Shown here: positions 7,761-15,465 of the stretch, one piece after another
Numbering within the stretch: position 1 is the first letter of the stretch
Layout: each line of letters begins with the position of its first letter
Source: Candidatus Bathyarchaeota archaeon
GTDB taxonomy: Archaea > Thermoproteota > Bathyarchaeia > Bathyarchaeales > DTEX01
Direction: 5' to 3'
NCBI GenBank assembly: GCA_003601725.1
Contig: PIYJ01000024.1
Span: 1 to 22,347, forward strand
DNA length: 22,347 nt
Notes under the pieces: generated by a model
Databases searched by the model: none
What the model saw: the letters and a program-made list of their open reading frames with translations, nothing else
Told to the model about the DNA's origin: nothing
Position numbers and translations under genes: made by a program

Positions 7761-9173
7761 GTGAAGCTCGGAAAAATTCTTGTTACTTCCGCGTGGCCCT
7801 ACATTCAGCATGTTCTTCACTTAGGAAATCTTCTGCCTATTCTCTCAGCTGACGTTATGGCTCGATATTACCGCTTAAAGGGACATGAAGTCTTATTTGT
7901 CAGCGGATCCGATGTTCACGGCACACCCGTTGAAGTGGAAGCCGTAAAGCAAGGGGTCTCTCCGAAGGAATTGACAGATAAGAATCATGAGTTAGTGGTT
8001 GAGCTCTTCAAGAAATGGGCGATTTCCTTCGATAATTATACGACGACTGAAAGTCCAGTTCACAAAGAGTTCGTAATGGACTTCCATCGAAAAGTGGCTG
8101 AGAACGGATATGTCTTTACACAAGAAAGCGAGCTCCCATACTGCCCGAACTGTAAGCGATTCCTGCCGGACAGATTTGTCGAGGGAGAATGCCCCTACTG
8201 CGGATATAAAGGCGCCAGAGGTGATCAATGCGAACAATGCGGCAGACTTTTGGATCCAACGAAGCTGATAGATGCTCGTTGCTCTATATGTGGAGCTTCA
8301 CCCCTCTTCCGTAGGACGGTTCATTGGTATTTCGATCTGCCGAGATTCAGTGATCAGCTAAGGGAATACATCACGAACAATAAGCAGTTCCCAGATAATG
8401 CGCGGAACTTCAGCTTGAGATTCATCAAGGAAGGGCTAAAACCGAGACCGATGACGCGAGACAGCGACTGGGGAATACCTGCTCCCTTTGAAGGCGCGGA
8501 AGGAAAGACTCTCTACGTCTGGTTTGAGAATGTCCTCGGATATGTTTCGGCTACGATTGAATACTTCAAGACTCACGGAGATCCAGACAGATGGAAAGAA
8601 TACTGGTTCGATAAGGATTCGAAAGTTTTATGCTTCATAGGCAAGGACAATATACCCTTCCACACGATAATCTTTCCAGCTCTCCTCTTAGCTACGCATG
8701 AAGGCTACAATCTCCCGTGGAACGTCAGCACAAATGAATGGTTAAACTTTGAGGGACAAAAGTCCTCTAAAAGCAGGAAGATCGGAATCTGGATTGATGA
8801 AGCCCTCGAGATGTTTCCAGCGGATTATTGGAGATACACGTTGATGGCTAATCGACCTGAGACCAGTGACACAAATTTCACTTGGAAAATATTTCTGGAG
8901 AAAATTAATTCGGACCTCAACGATACGCTCGGCAACTTCATTCATCGAACACTGACGTTCATAAACAATTATTACGATGGAAAAATCCCCAAACCAGAAA
9001 AACTTGACGATATCGATCGGAAGATGCTTGACGCAATAAGCGAATATTTCAAAGAGATCGATGAAAATCTCAGTTATTTCCATATACAAGCAGCAACGAG
9101 AAAAGTCATAGAACTTGCACGTGAAGGAAACAGATATCTCAATGAAAAGAAGCCTTGGAAAACAATAGTCTGA
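7761..9173 (+). CDS. metG: Methionyl-tRNA synthetase, N-terminal part (frameshifted)
   Basis: This segment charges tRNA with methionine. It holds the Rossmann catalytic domain with the HIGH-type signature HLGN (residues 20-23), four zinc-knuckle CxxC pairs between about 130 and 175, and the KMSKS-type loop GQKSSKSRK, followed by the start of the helical anticodon-binding domain. The frame ends at TGA 9171-9173, just after KPWKTIV. The family sequence continues in another frame directly afterwards (DPQSAATALYVS), so this is a frameshift and not a natural gene end. GTG at 7761 sits 3 bases after GGAGG, a short spacing, but no other in-frame start is near. See the next entry for the other part. 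Confidence 0.93.
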   Translation: MKLGKILVTSAWPYIQHVLHLGNLLPILSADVMARYYRLKGHEVLFVSGSDVHGTPVEVEAVKQGVSPKELTDKNHELVVELFKKWAISFDNYTTTESPVHKEFVMDFHRKVAENGYVFTQESELPYCPNCKRFLPDRFVEGECPYCGYKGARGDQCEQCGRLLDPTKLIDARCSICGASPLFRRTVHWYFDLPRFSDQLREYITNNKQFPDNARNFSLRFIKEGLKPRPMTRDSDWGIPAPFEGAEGKTLYVWFENVLGYVSATIEYFKTHGDPDRWKEYWFDKDSKVLCFIGKDNIPFHTIIFPALLLATHEGYNLPWNVSTNEWLNFEGQKSSKSRKIGIWIDEALEMFPADYWRYTLMANRPETSDTNFTWKIFLEKINSDLNDTLGNFIHRTLTFINNYYDGKIPKPEKLDDIDRKMLDAISEYFKEIDENLSYFHIQAATRKVIELAREGNRYLNEKKPWKTIV

Positions 9174-9174
9174 C
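9162..9174 (+). other. Frameshift site inside metG
   Basis: The frame changes between ATA at 9165-9167 and GAC at 9172-9174. Adding two A bases to the single A of ATAGTC would restore IKSDPQ, the spacing usual for the family. That points to an A-run deletion or an assembly error. Reading through GTC TGA C by a +1 slip would instead give IVDPQ, one residue short. Confidence 0.8.
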
Positions 9175-9234
9175 CCTCAGTCTGCAGCTACAGCTCTTTA
9201 CGTTTCAGCCCAAATCGTTAAAGCCTTAGCCATC

Positions 9235-9759
9235 ATGTTGGAGCCATTCATACCGTTCACCGCTAAAAGGATTCGTAAATACCTAAATCTCCCAGCGAAG
9301 CTACCGTGGGAAGACGCGGTTGAGCCGTTGAAAGAAGGGCATAAAATAAAAGCAGCTAAACCGATCTTTGAAAAGATTAATCTTTCAGAAGAGAAACTAC
9401 AGGAGATGCTTGAAGAGGTGAGGTCATCCATGCAGAAGGTCTCATTTAAAGAGTTCTCTAAGATCGATCTACGTGTAGGAAAAATAATAAATGTAGAGAG
9501 AGTTCCAGGGTCAAAGAATCTTTTGAAATTAACAATCGATATCGGCGCTGCTAATCCCAAAACCGCGGTCGCTGGAATCGCAAAGTACTATAAGCCTGAA
9601 GAACTTCTAAATCGGCAAATAGCAGTTGTAGTAAACTTGGAGCCTAGAAAGATCTTCGGAATAGAATCGGAAGTCATGATCTTAGCAGCACAGCACGGCG
9701 ATAACGTTGTCTTTATACAGCCGGAGAAACCGATAGCTCCCGGAAGCAAGATCAGATAG
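9235..9759 (+). CDS. metG: Methionyl-tRNA synthetase, C-terminal part (frameshifted)
   Basis: This is the rest of MetRS in the second frame, which is open from 9169. Bases 9172-9234 already encode family sequence (DPQSAATALYVSAQIVKALA), so the true join lies upstream of this ATG. The part contains the end of the anticodon-binding helices (LEPFIPFTAKRIRKYL) and, from about 9445, a complete EMAPII/Trbp111-type tRNA-binding domain (FSKIDLRVGKIINVERVPGS ... VVVNLEPRKIFGIESEVMIL). No ribosome binding site precedes the ATG at 9235. The break lies inside the anticodon domain and not at the linker where some organisms split the gene. Both facts argue against a separate protein. Confidence 0.85.
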   Translation: MLEPFIPFTAKRIRKYLNLPAKLPWEDAVEPLKEGHKIKAAKPIFEKINLSEEKLQEMLEEVRSSMQKVSFKEFSKIDLRVGKIINVERVPGSKNLLKLTIDIGAANPKTAVAGIAKYYKPEELLNRQIAVVVNLEPRKIFGIESEVMILAAQHGDNVVFIQPEKPIAPGSKIR

Positions 9760-9782
9760 AACAAGTTAGTCAACGTAGATGA

Positions 9783-10442
9783 GTGGAATTATTGCCTCTT
9801 AAAATAGATTTCCATGTTCACACCTGTTATTCTGGCGATTGCTCAACAAGCCTTAGAGATGTGATCTCTTATTCTAAGAAAAAAGGTCTCGACGGAGTAG
9901 TGATAACGGATCACAATACCGTTGAAGGCGCATTGAAACTTCAGAAAAAAAGTGATAACGAAATAATCATTATTCCGGGAATAGAAGTCTCCACAAATGC
10001 TGGACACATTTTAGGAATCAACGTGACGACGCCCATTCCTCGGGGACTCACAATCAAAGAAACCGTCGAAAAGATCCATGAAGCAGGCGGGATAGCCGTC
10101 GCCGCGCATCCATCCGCAATATACAAAAGCGGTGTGAGATTAAACAAGAAGATAATCTCTCAAGGCATCGACGCCATCGAGGTGATAAACTCATCTGTAT
10201 TCCCATTTTTTCTAATCAACAGTCGAAGCAGAAAATTTGCTTGCCGTGCTAAGATGCCTCAAACGGGAGGAAGCGACTCTCATATTCCCGAGACAATAGG
10301 GCTAGCATACACGATGATAAGCGGCGTGGATGTTAACTCTGAGATTGAAGAGATCATCTGTGCCGTTAAAAGGGGATGGAGCATTCCGCGTGGAAGGCCT
10401 GTGCCTTGGAAAATTAGATTAAGACAGATCTTTCGGAAATAG
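9783..10442 (+). CDS. PHP-domain metal-dependent phosphoesterase
   Basis: The PHP fold is shown by its metal-binding motifs in order: DFHVHTCYSGDC (His 11 and 13), ITDHNT, IIPGIEVST, AAHPSAIYKSG and GGSDSHI. Relatives are small phosphoesterases acting on nucleotides or sugar phosphates; substrate unknown. It begins 23 bases after metG in the same direction, so co-transcription is likely. GTG at 9783 has no clear ribosome binding site. TTG at 9792 is an alternative, and an overlapping out-of-frame ATG at 9779 gives only seven codons. It ends 25 bases from the convergent ftsZ. Confidence 0.85.
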   Translation: MELLPLKIDFHVHTCYSGDCSTSLRDVISYSKKKGLDGVVITDHNTVEGALKLQKKSDNEIIIIPGIEVSTNAGHILGINVTTPIPRGLTIKETVEKIHEAGGIAVAAHPSAIYKSGVRLNKKIISQGIDAIEVINSSVFPFFLINSRSRKFACRAKMPQTGGSDSHIPETIGLAYTMISGVDVNSEIEEIICAVKRGWSIPRGRPVPWKIRLRQIFRK

Positions 10443-10467
10443 AGAAAAGGCAAATTGCAAATTCGTT

Positions 10468-11568
10468 CTAGAGCTTATACAGATTTAGATCTAAATTAAC
10501 CGGCTTTTCTGTCTCTTCATCTGAATCTAGCTGATAGATCTCTGGCGTTGCTGAACCATAACCGCTCAGGAGATATTGTGAGCGAACGCCCGTTAATACC
10601 AAAGTCACTTTTAGCGTTCCATTCATCTGTGGATTTACCCTTGCACCCCAGATAACTAAGGCGTCATCACTCATCATCTGTGAGACTATTTCCCCAACTC
10701 TGTTTGCTTCGTCAATAGTCATCTTCTCATCTCCGGCAACATGGATCAGAGCTCCCTTCGCTCCGACATAGTCAACGTCAAGCAAAGGCATTCTCAAAGC
10801 CTTCTGCACCGCGTCTTCCGCCCTATTCGGCGCGTTTGACTCTCCAACGCCGGCGACGGCTACTCCTCCTTTCCTGATTATCGTTTTGAAGTCTGCAAAG
10901 TCTAAATTGATAAGACTCGGAGCCGCTATGATCTCTGTGATTCCGCTTATCATATTGGCGAGCACGCTGTCGCCGACTTTGAACGCCTCGTTTATTGGGA
11001 GCTGCGGCACCATCCTCATCAGCTTGTTATTATCTATGACTATCACGGTGTCGCATTCTCTTCGCATCTCTGTTAGACCTTTAATGGCATAAGCGATCCT
11101 TCCCTTTTCAATCTTGAAGGGCATCGTAACGACGCCTACGACTATGGCTCCCTTCTCACGAGCCATCCGTGCGATGATCGGTGAAGCCCCTGTGCCTGTT
11201 CCGCCTCCTAAACCAGCAGTGATAAACGCTATGTCTACTCCTTCTAACAGTTTTTCCACTTGCTTAGCTGACTCCATAATGGCTGCTTTCCCGATCTCTG
11301 GATCTCCTCCGGAACCTAATCCACGAGTTAATTTTTCACCTATCAGGATCTTCTGTTTTGCGTGTGTAGCTCTCAGATGCTGCATATCCGTGTTGATGGC
11401 GACGCATTCTGCGCTTATGTTGCCGGACTCCACAAGTCTGCTTACAGTATTGTTGCCCGCGCCGCCTATCCCTAGCACCATTATTCGACAATAGCCTGGG
11501 TCTCGGATTCCCTGTGGAACGGATTCATCCCACATTAATTGAAAGGCTCTATCAGCTATCCTTGGCAT
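10468..11568 (-). CDS. ftsZ: Cell division protein FtsZ
   Basis: FtsZ is the GTP-dependent tubulin-like protein that forms the division ring. Visible features are the N-terminal nucleotide-binding loop VLGIGGAGNNTV, the tubulin signature GGGTGTGA near residue 121, and the T7 catalytic loop NLDFAD. The C-terminal tail ends in DLNLYKL and may be an anchor or partner-binding motif. ATG at 11568 is preferred to GTG at 11592, which has no ribosome binding site; GGAG lies 11 bases before the ATG. The gene overlaps the end of the upstream cdrS-like gene by 17 bases, so translation is probably coupled. I cannot assign it to the FtsZ1 or FtsZ2 clade, although the cdrS neighbour recalls haloarchaeal ftsZ2. 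Confidence 0.97.
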   Translation of the reverse strand: MPRIADRAFQLMWDESVPQGIRDPGYCRIMVLGIGGAGNNTVSRLVESGNISAECVAINTDMQHLRATHAKQKILIGEKLTRGLGSGGDPEIGKAAIMESAKQVEKLLEGVDIAFITAGLGGGTGTGASPIIARMAREKGAIVVGVVTMPFKIEKGRIAYAIKGLTEMRRECDTVIVIDNNKLMRMVPQLPINEAFKVGDSVLANMISGITEIIAAPSLINLDFADFKTIIRKGGVAVAGVGESNAPNRAEDAVQKALRMPLLDVDYVGAKGALIHVAGDEKMTIDEANRVGEIVSQMMSDDALVIWGARVNPQMNGTLKVTLVLTGVRSQYLLSGYGSATPEIYQLDSDEETEKPVNLDLNLYKL

Positions 11569-11716
11569 TCTTTTCTCTTCTCCAGAGCTCACTTGATATC
11601 AGATCTCTAATGGCTACTCTAATCGCCTCTGCTCTATGAGGATAGTAGCGTCTCTCAACTAGTTTATCAAGAGCTTCCAAATATGGCTCAGGAAGATAGA
11701 TTGTTATAAGTTTCAT
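11552..11716 (-). CDS. cdrS: Ribbon-helix-helix regulator, CdrS-like (54 aa)
   Basis: This is a 54-residue protein that is easily missed because of its size. It starts MKLITIYLPEPYLEALDKLV, a classic RHH pattern: a short beta strand with alternating residues, then helix A. The second helix is RAEAIRVAIRDLI. GGTGA lies about 7 bases before the ATG as a ribosome binding site. It overlaps the 5' end of ftsZ. In haloarchaea the small RHH protein CdrS is encoded beside ftsZ2 and controls it, so the same role is likely here; that is inference from family and position. Four tandem boxes upstream (11758-11801) are plausible operators for autoregulation. Confidence 0.85.
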   Translation of the reverse strand: MKLITIYLPEPYLEALDKLVERRYYPHRAEAIRVAIRDLISSELWRREKNAKDS

Positions 11717-11730
11717 ATTTCATCACCAAC

Positions 11731-11746
11731 AATGAAGCGTTTCATT
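11731..11746. promoter_or_regulatory. Palindrome AATGAA-N4-TTCATT in the cdrS leader
   Basis: A perfect 6-bp inverted repeat with a four-base spacer lies just before the cdrS ribosome binding site. It could be a second operator or a small RNA hairpin. Six base pairs in AT-rich DNA can arise by chance. Confidence 0.3.
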
Positions 11747-11757
11747 CTTATCGTATC

Positions 11758-11801
11758 TAAATATGTATATAATATGCTATAAATATGTTTTAAATATGTT
11801 C
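11758..11801. repeat. Four tandem 11-bp boxes, consensus TAAATATGTWT
   Basis: Units begin at 11758, 11769, 11780 and 11791. Three start with TAAATATGT exactly; the second is ATAATATGC. The 11-bp period puts every copy on about the same face of the helix, as expected for cooperative binding by a dimeric RHH protein. The array lies 42-85 bases upstream of the cdrS start and overlaps its likely TATA/BRE region, so it is well placed to block the promoter. Confidence 0.75.
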
Positions 11802-11930
11802 GTGCATTTTATTTTTAAGTTTTTCTATCAGTTTTGAAAGGAACCTTTCTTTATTTATGTAAAATCGTCGCTCTAAAGAAGCATAGTATCTTATTTTTTA
11901 TCACAATAATAAAGGATCTTGAAAGTGATG

Positions 11931-11940
11931 TTTATATAAA
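11931..11940 (+). promoter_or_regulatory. TATA box of the methylthiotransferase gene
   Basis: TTTATATAAA is a strong archaeal TATA box. A start site about 26 bases from its centre would be near 11961. That predicts a leader of only a few bases before TTG 11968, which explains the missing ribosome binding site. Confidence 0.55.
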
Positions 11941-11967
11941 TGCTTCATTAACGCTTTCTTGATCAAG

Positions 11968-13329
11968 TTGACTTCAAAACGTTTGCAAGAGGATCTTGAG
12001 GCTCCACGGGGCGGACATCCCTCAAAGAGATTTCAAGAAGCAAAATATGTATACGCTGAAAATTATGGTTGCACAGCTAACAAATTCGATCTGGAAATAA
12101 TGCTAGGTCAATTAAAGGCTGAGGGTTACCGACTATCCGATGACCCTGAAAAGACAGATATAATTTTGATCAATACATGTGGAGTGAAGAAGCCGACTGA
12201 AGATCGAATAATCGAAAGAATCCGTTATTTAAGCCGATTGAATAAGCCGCTCATCATATGTGGATGCTTACCCCGCATCAACCCTAAAGCCATTCGGAAA
12301 GCTGCACCTAACTTTGCAGCTATGTTAGACCCTAGAAGCGTCGATCGAATAGTTAAAGCAGTGAGATTTGCTGAAAACGGTGGAAAAAACATTTTTTTCT
12401 TTTCTGATAATCCCCCTCCGAAATTAAGTCAGCCTATGCTTAGGCTTAGCAGAGTTATCGAGATAATCGCGATTTCTGAGGGTTGTTTAGGTAATTGTGC
12501 TTATTGCTGCGTAAGATTTGCAAGGGGCAGATTGCACTCGTTCCCTAAAAGTGAGATCGTCGAGAAAGTTGAGAAAGCAGTCTCCGAAGGAATAAAGGAG
12601 ATATGGCTAACCTCGCAGGACAGCGGAGCATACGGGATGGATATCAATACGAATCTAGCTGAATTGCTAAATGAATGCAGCGAAATCTCGGGAAGATTCA
12701 TGATCAGAGTTGGGATGATGAATCCCAATCACGTGCTAGGCATTCTCCCCGAACTCGTAAACTCTTTCAAAAGTAAGAAGATCTTCAATTTTCTTCATCT
12801 GCCAGTTCAAAGTGGAGACGATAAGATATTGAAGAAAATGAATCGAAGATACACTGTTGAGGAATTTAAAAAGGCAGTAAACGCCTTTAGAAGGGAAATT
12901 CCCGACTTGACGCTTTCCACAGATATTATTTGCGGCTTTCCCGGTGAGGATTCAACGGCGTTTGAGAATACAATTCGCCTGATTAAAGAGGTTAAACCGG
13001 ACATCGTTAATATTTCGAGGTTCTTCCCGAGGCCTGGGACGCCTGCGGAAAAGATGAAGCAGCTCGATGTTAAAGTGATTAAAAGTCGTAGTCGAAGACT
13101 ATCAGAGATTGTAAGGGGCATTTCTCATGAGAGAAATAAGAGATGGTTAGGCTGGGAGGGGGAGATACTGGTGGATGAGAAAGGTAAGGGTTCTTCTTGG
13201 ATTGGAAGAAACACGGCTTATAAGCCTATCGTAGTGAAAAGCAAAGAGAATCTCCTCGGCAGATTTCTAAAGGTAAAAGTCACCAAGGCTTTCTCCACTT
13301 ATTTAGAGGCTGATATCGTAAAAGATTAG
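11968..13329 (+). CDS. tRNA (t6A37) methylthiotransferase, CDKAL1/e-MtaB type
   Basis: This radical-SAM enzyme adds a methylthio group to t6A at position 37 of tRNA. The N-terminal UPF0004 domain has three cluster cysteines in ENYGCTANKFD, INTCGVK and ICGCLPR. The radical-SAM motif follows as CLGNCAYCCVRFARGR. A TRAM domain closes the protein (about the last 65 residues, WLGWEGEILVDEKGKG onward). LHLPVQSGD and CGFPGED are family hallmarks. Start choice is uncertain: TTG 11959 is also in frame, but the TATA box at 11931-11940 predicts transcription from about 11961, so TTG 11968 is preferred. No ribosome binding site is visible. Transcribed divergently from cdrS-ftsZ. Confidence 0.9.
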   Translation: MTSKRLQEDLEAPRGGHPSKRFQEAKYVYAENYGCTANKFDLEIMLGQLKAEGYRLSDDPEKTDIILINTCGVKKPTEDRIIERIRYLSRLNKPLIICGCLPRINPKAIRKAAPNFAAMLDPRSVDRIVKAVRFAENGGKNIFFFSDNPPPKLSQPMLRLSRVIEIIAISEGCLGNCAYCCVRFARGRLHSFPKSEIVEKVEKAVSEGIKEIWLTSQDSGAYGMDINTNLAELLNECSEISGRFMIRVGMMNPNHVLGILPELVNSFKSKKIFNFLHLPVQSGDDKILKKMNRRYTVEEFKKAVNAFRREIPDLTLSTDIICGFPGEDSTAFENTIRLIKEVKPDIVNISRFFPRPGTPAEKMKQLDVKVIKSRSRRLSEIVRGISHERNKRWLGWEGEILVDEKGKGSSWIGRNTAYKPIVVKSKENLLGRFLKVKVTKAFSTYLEADIVKD

Positions 13330-13413
13330 GAAAGAATTAGACTTGGACTTTATGGCAGAGGCATTATCGAATCAAAAATGACTTGGAGATTTCTTCAGGT
13401 TGATCCATCATTT

Positions 13414-13443
13414 TAAATATGAAATGCTATCTTCTCATATTTA
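13414..13443. promoter_or_regulatory. 9-bp inverted repeat TAAATATGA-N12-TCATATTTA
   Basis: The arms are perfect, and their centres are 21 bp apart, about two helical turns. The core TAAATATG equals the box repeated before cdrS. The left arm overlaps a TATA-like TTTTAAATAT (13411-13420), and the right arm falls about where transcription of the following gene should start, so a repressor bound here would block it. Confidence 0.6.
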
Positions 13444-13481
13444 GCGATGACCTAATTATACCATCTTCTGGGTGAATTGAC

Positions 13482-13853
13482 ATGAGCGAAGATGAAGTTT
13501 CCGTTACTTATCAGCCTCTCAAGGAAATAGTGATTTTACAGAAAACCCGTTTCAATTCTCCTGATGAATTGGCACGTTTCGCATCGATAATCTCCGGCGG
13601 GAAACCCTCAGGATTGTACTGGGCTGAAGGAGTCTTGTTCTTATACTTCCTTCTCCCATCGTCCACTGAGACTGCAGCTACAGCTTTAGTTGAGAAAGGA
13701 AGGGTCTATTGGACTATGGTTGGATATGCATTTATGGAGAAGTATAAGTCTGTCATCGAGACAAGGGAGAAGATTATTGTTCCCGTAGTTGATATGTCCT
13801 CAAATTCAATTATCCGAAAAGTTGCGGAATGGCTGAAACGACAAGAAACCTAA
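13482..13853 (+). CDS. Hypothetical protein, 123 aa
   Basis: I do not recognise this protein. It is 123 residues, soluble, with no signal peptide, membrane segment or metal motif. The pattern suggests an alpha/beta fold: EIVILQKTRF, a helix FNSPDELARFASIIS, then hydrophobic GVLFLYFLLP, helix TETAATALVEKG, and a C-terminal helix SIIRKVAEWLKRQ. An ATG start with GGGTGA 6 bases upstream is well supported. It precedes the ATP-grasp ligase by 73 bases in the same direction and could be co-transcribed with it and mobA. The inverted repeat before it shares its core with the boxes in front of cdrS. Confidence 0.75.
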   Translation: MSEDEVSVTYQPLKEIVILQKTRFNSPDELARFASIISGGKPSGLYWAEGVLFLYFLLPSSTETAATALVEKGRVYWTMVGYAFMEKYKSVIETREKIIVPVVDMSSNSIIRKVAEWLKRQET

Positions 13854-13888
13854 ATCACGAATCATTCTTTTAATCTTGAAGTAAAAGA

Positions 13889-13908
13889 GAATCTTTCAGA
13901 AAGGATTC
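13889..13908 (+). other. Short hairpin between two genes
   Basis: GAATCTTT and AAGGATTC-type arms pair over eight positions (one G-U) around a four-base CAGA loop. It lies between the orphan gene and the ATP-grasp gene and might affect processing or readthrough. No T run follows, so it is not a classic terminator. Confidence 0.3.
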
Positions 13909-13926
13909 ATTTATGGAAGACTTGAT

Positions 13927-14808
13927 ATGAAAATCGGGATCTTAACACGGAACGAAAATTCCTGGTGCTCTGCACAGCTGAAAGATTCCTTTCTCAAACG
14001 TGATGTTACGCTTATATGTTTCCGTTTTCAAGATCTAGTCGCCCGAGTTGGGTTTAAACCAGAATTTTCTCTTGACGAAATTGATGTTTTGACAGATTTA
14101 AGCGCCATAATAGTTCGTCCAATCGGTCGGGGTTCATTAGAGGAGATCATCTTCCGGATGGATCTGCTTCATAGGCTTCAGAGGCTCGGCATGTATATAT
14201 TGAACCATCCGTCTGCAATTGAACGTGCAGTCGATAAATATTATGCGTTATCACTGCTTGAGGAGAATGGCCTTCCAGTTCCGAGAACTATTGTGGCTGA
14301 AAGTGCTGATGCTGCTCTCTCAGCGTTCGCAGATCTAGGCGGAGATGTCGTTGTAAAGCCGATTTTCGGATCGCGAGGGATAGGCTCGACGAGGATTTCA
14401 GATATCGACGTGGCTGAAAGAATCTTTCGAGCTCTCGATTTTAATCATCAAGTACTTTACGTTCAGGAGTTCATTCCGCATGGAGACTATGATCTTCGGC
14501 TACTCGTATTGGGGAGGAGAGTCTTAGCATCGATGAAGAGGGTCGCCGCGTCTTGGAAGACCAATATCAGTCTAGGGGCGAAACCTGTATATTACAATCC
14601 GCCTCATGAAATCAAAGAGATGGCGGTAAACGCGGCTGAGACTTTAGGATGCGAATTAGCCGGAGTAGACATCTTGCAGACGAAGAAGGGACCGTTGGTG
14701 ATTGAGGTTAACAGTCAACCAGGCTGGAAGGGATTGCAAACCGTAACGGAAATAAACATCGCGGATGAGATTGCTGAGTATGTCCTCGCCAAAGTGAAGA
14801 AGGATTGA
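13927..14808 (+). CDS. RimK-type ATP-grasp glutamate ligase, MptN/CofF-like
   Basis: ATP-grasp enzymes of this group join an amino acid, usually glutamate, to a carboxylate via an acyl phosphate. Visible features are an N-terminal pre-ATP-grasp domain (IIVRPIGRGSLEEIIFRMD), then the ATP-grasp part with VVVKPIFGSRGIG, VQEFIPHGDYDLRLLV, the SWKTNISLGA loop, GVDILQ and the metal-binding end VIEVNSQPGWKGLQ. The pattern fits MJ0620-like MptN, which glutamylates tetrahydromethanopterin, or CofF, which caps F420. The ftr, fwd and cofE genes nearby favour a cofactor role. Lysine or arginine biosynthesis ligases (LysX/ArgX) are less likely. An ATG start is used with GGAAG about 8 bases upstream; mobA follows 10 bases after the stop. 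Confidence 0.8.
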   Translation: MKIGILTRNENSWCSAQLKDSFLKRDVTLICFRFQDLVARVGFKPEFSLDEIDVLTDLSAIIVRPIGRGSLEEIIFRMDLLHRLQRLGMYILNHPSAIERAVDKYYALSLLEENGLPVPRTIVAESADAALSAFADLGGDVVVKPIFGSRGIGSTRISDIDVAERIFRALDFNHQVLYVQEFIPHGDYDLRLLVLGRRVLASMKRVAASWKTNISLGAKPVYYNPPHEIKEMAVNAAETLGCELAGVDILQTKKGPLVIEVNSQPGWKGLQTVTEINIADEIAEYVLAKVKKD

Positions 14809-14818
14809 AGGGTAATAA

Positions 14819-15451
14819 ATGAATAGAAGAACAGGCATAATTCTCGCGGGGGGAGCCGCGGAAAGATTCGGATGCGATAAGGGACTCTTAGAACTCGATG
14901 GGAAACCCCTCGTTCGACATGTTTTCGACAGGATTAAAGACCAAGTGGATGAAGTCATAGTAGTAGTAAGCTCAAATGAACAGAAAAGGAAGTATTCAAA
15001 GATTTTCTCTGCAGAAACAAAGATTCAGACAGACATCGAGAAGGAGAATTGTCCGCTCATCGGCGCATTAACAGGTTTCGCTAATGCTGAGGGTGTTTAC
15101 TCGGTTCTATTGCCTTGTGACGCTCCTTTCATCTCGAAGGACGTGATTGAGTTATTATTTGAAGCATCATCTAATGTGGATGCTACTATTCCCAGATGGC
15201 CGAATGGATATATTGAGCCGCTTCAGGCAGTTTATCACACAAGATCAGCTCTTTCCGCAGCTGAGGAAGCTGTCATGAATGGCAAAAGAAGAATGCAGTC
15301 AATGATCTCTCTGCTTCATGGAATTAGATATCTTTCAACACTAGTTCTTAGAGAGATCGATTCTGATCTGTTGACTTTCTTTAACGTGAATACCCCGATA
15401 GATCTGAAAAGGGCAAGCCGCATCATAAAAAATAGAAAAATACATCCATAA
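14819..15451 (+). CDS. mobA: Molybdenum cofactor guanylyltransferase, MobA-like
   Basis: MobA transfers GMP from GTP to molybdopterin, producing the guanine dinucleotide form that formylmethanofuran dehydrogenase needs. The nucleotide-binding signature IILAGGAAERFGCDKGLLEL lies at residues 7-26 and the metal-binding Asp 101 in LLPCDAPF. Length (210 aa) fits. GAAGGG lies about 7 bases before the ATG, and the gene follows the ATP-grasp ligase by 10 bases, so they share an operon. Other MobA-like nucleotidyltransferases have similar motifs, so the substrate is inferred from family and from the presence of fwdB and fwdD in the window. It ends 14 bases from the convergent cofE. Confidence 0.8.
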   Translation: MNRRTGIILAGGAAERFGCDKGLLELDGKPLVRHVFDRIKDQVDEVIVVVSSNEQKRKYSKIFSAETKIQTDIEKENCPLIGALTGFANAEGVYSVLLPCDAPFISKDVIELLFEASSNVDATIPRWPNGYIEPLQAVYHTRSALSAAEEAVMNGKRRMQSMISLLHGIRYLSTLVLREIDSDLLTFFNVNTPIDLKRASRIIKNRKIHP

Positions 15452-15465
15452 CGTAGTCAAGCAAT

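Noticed and set aside
9235..9759. A naturally split MetRS with a separate C-terminal subunit
   Set aside because: The break lies within the anticodon-binding helices and not at the linker before the tRNA-binding domain. There is no ribosome binding site at ATG 9235, and the family sequence continues across 9172-9234 in the second frame.
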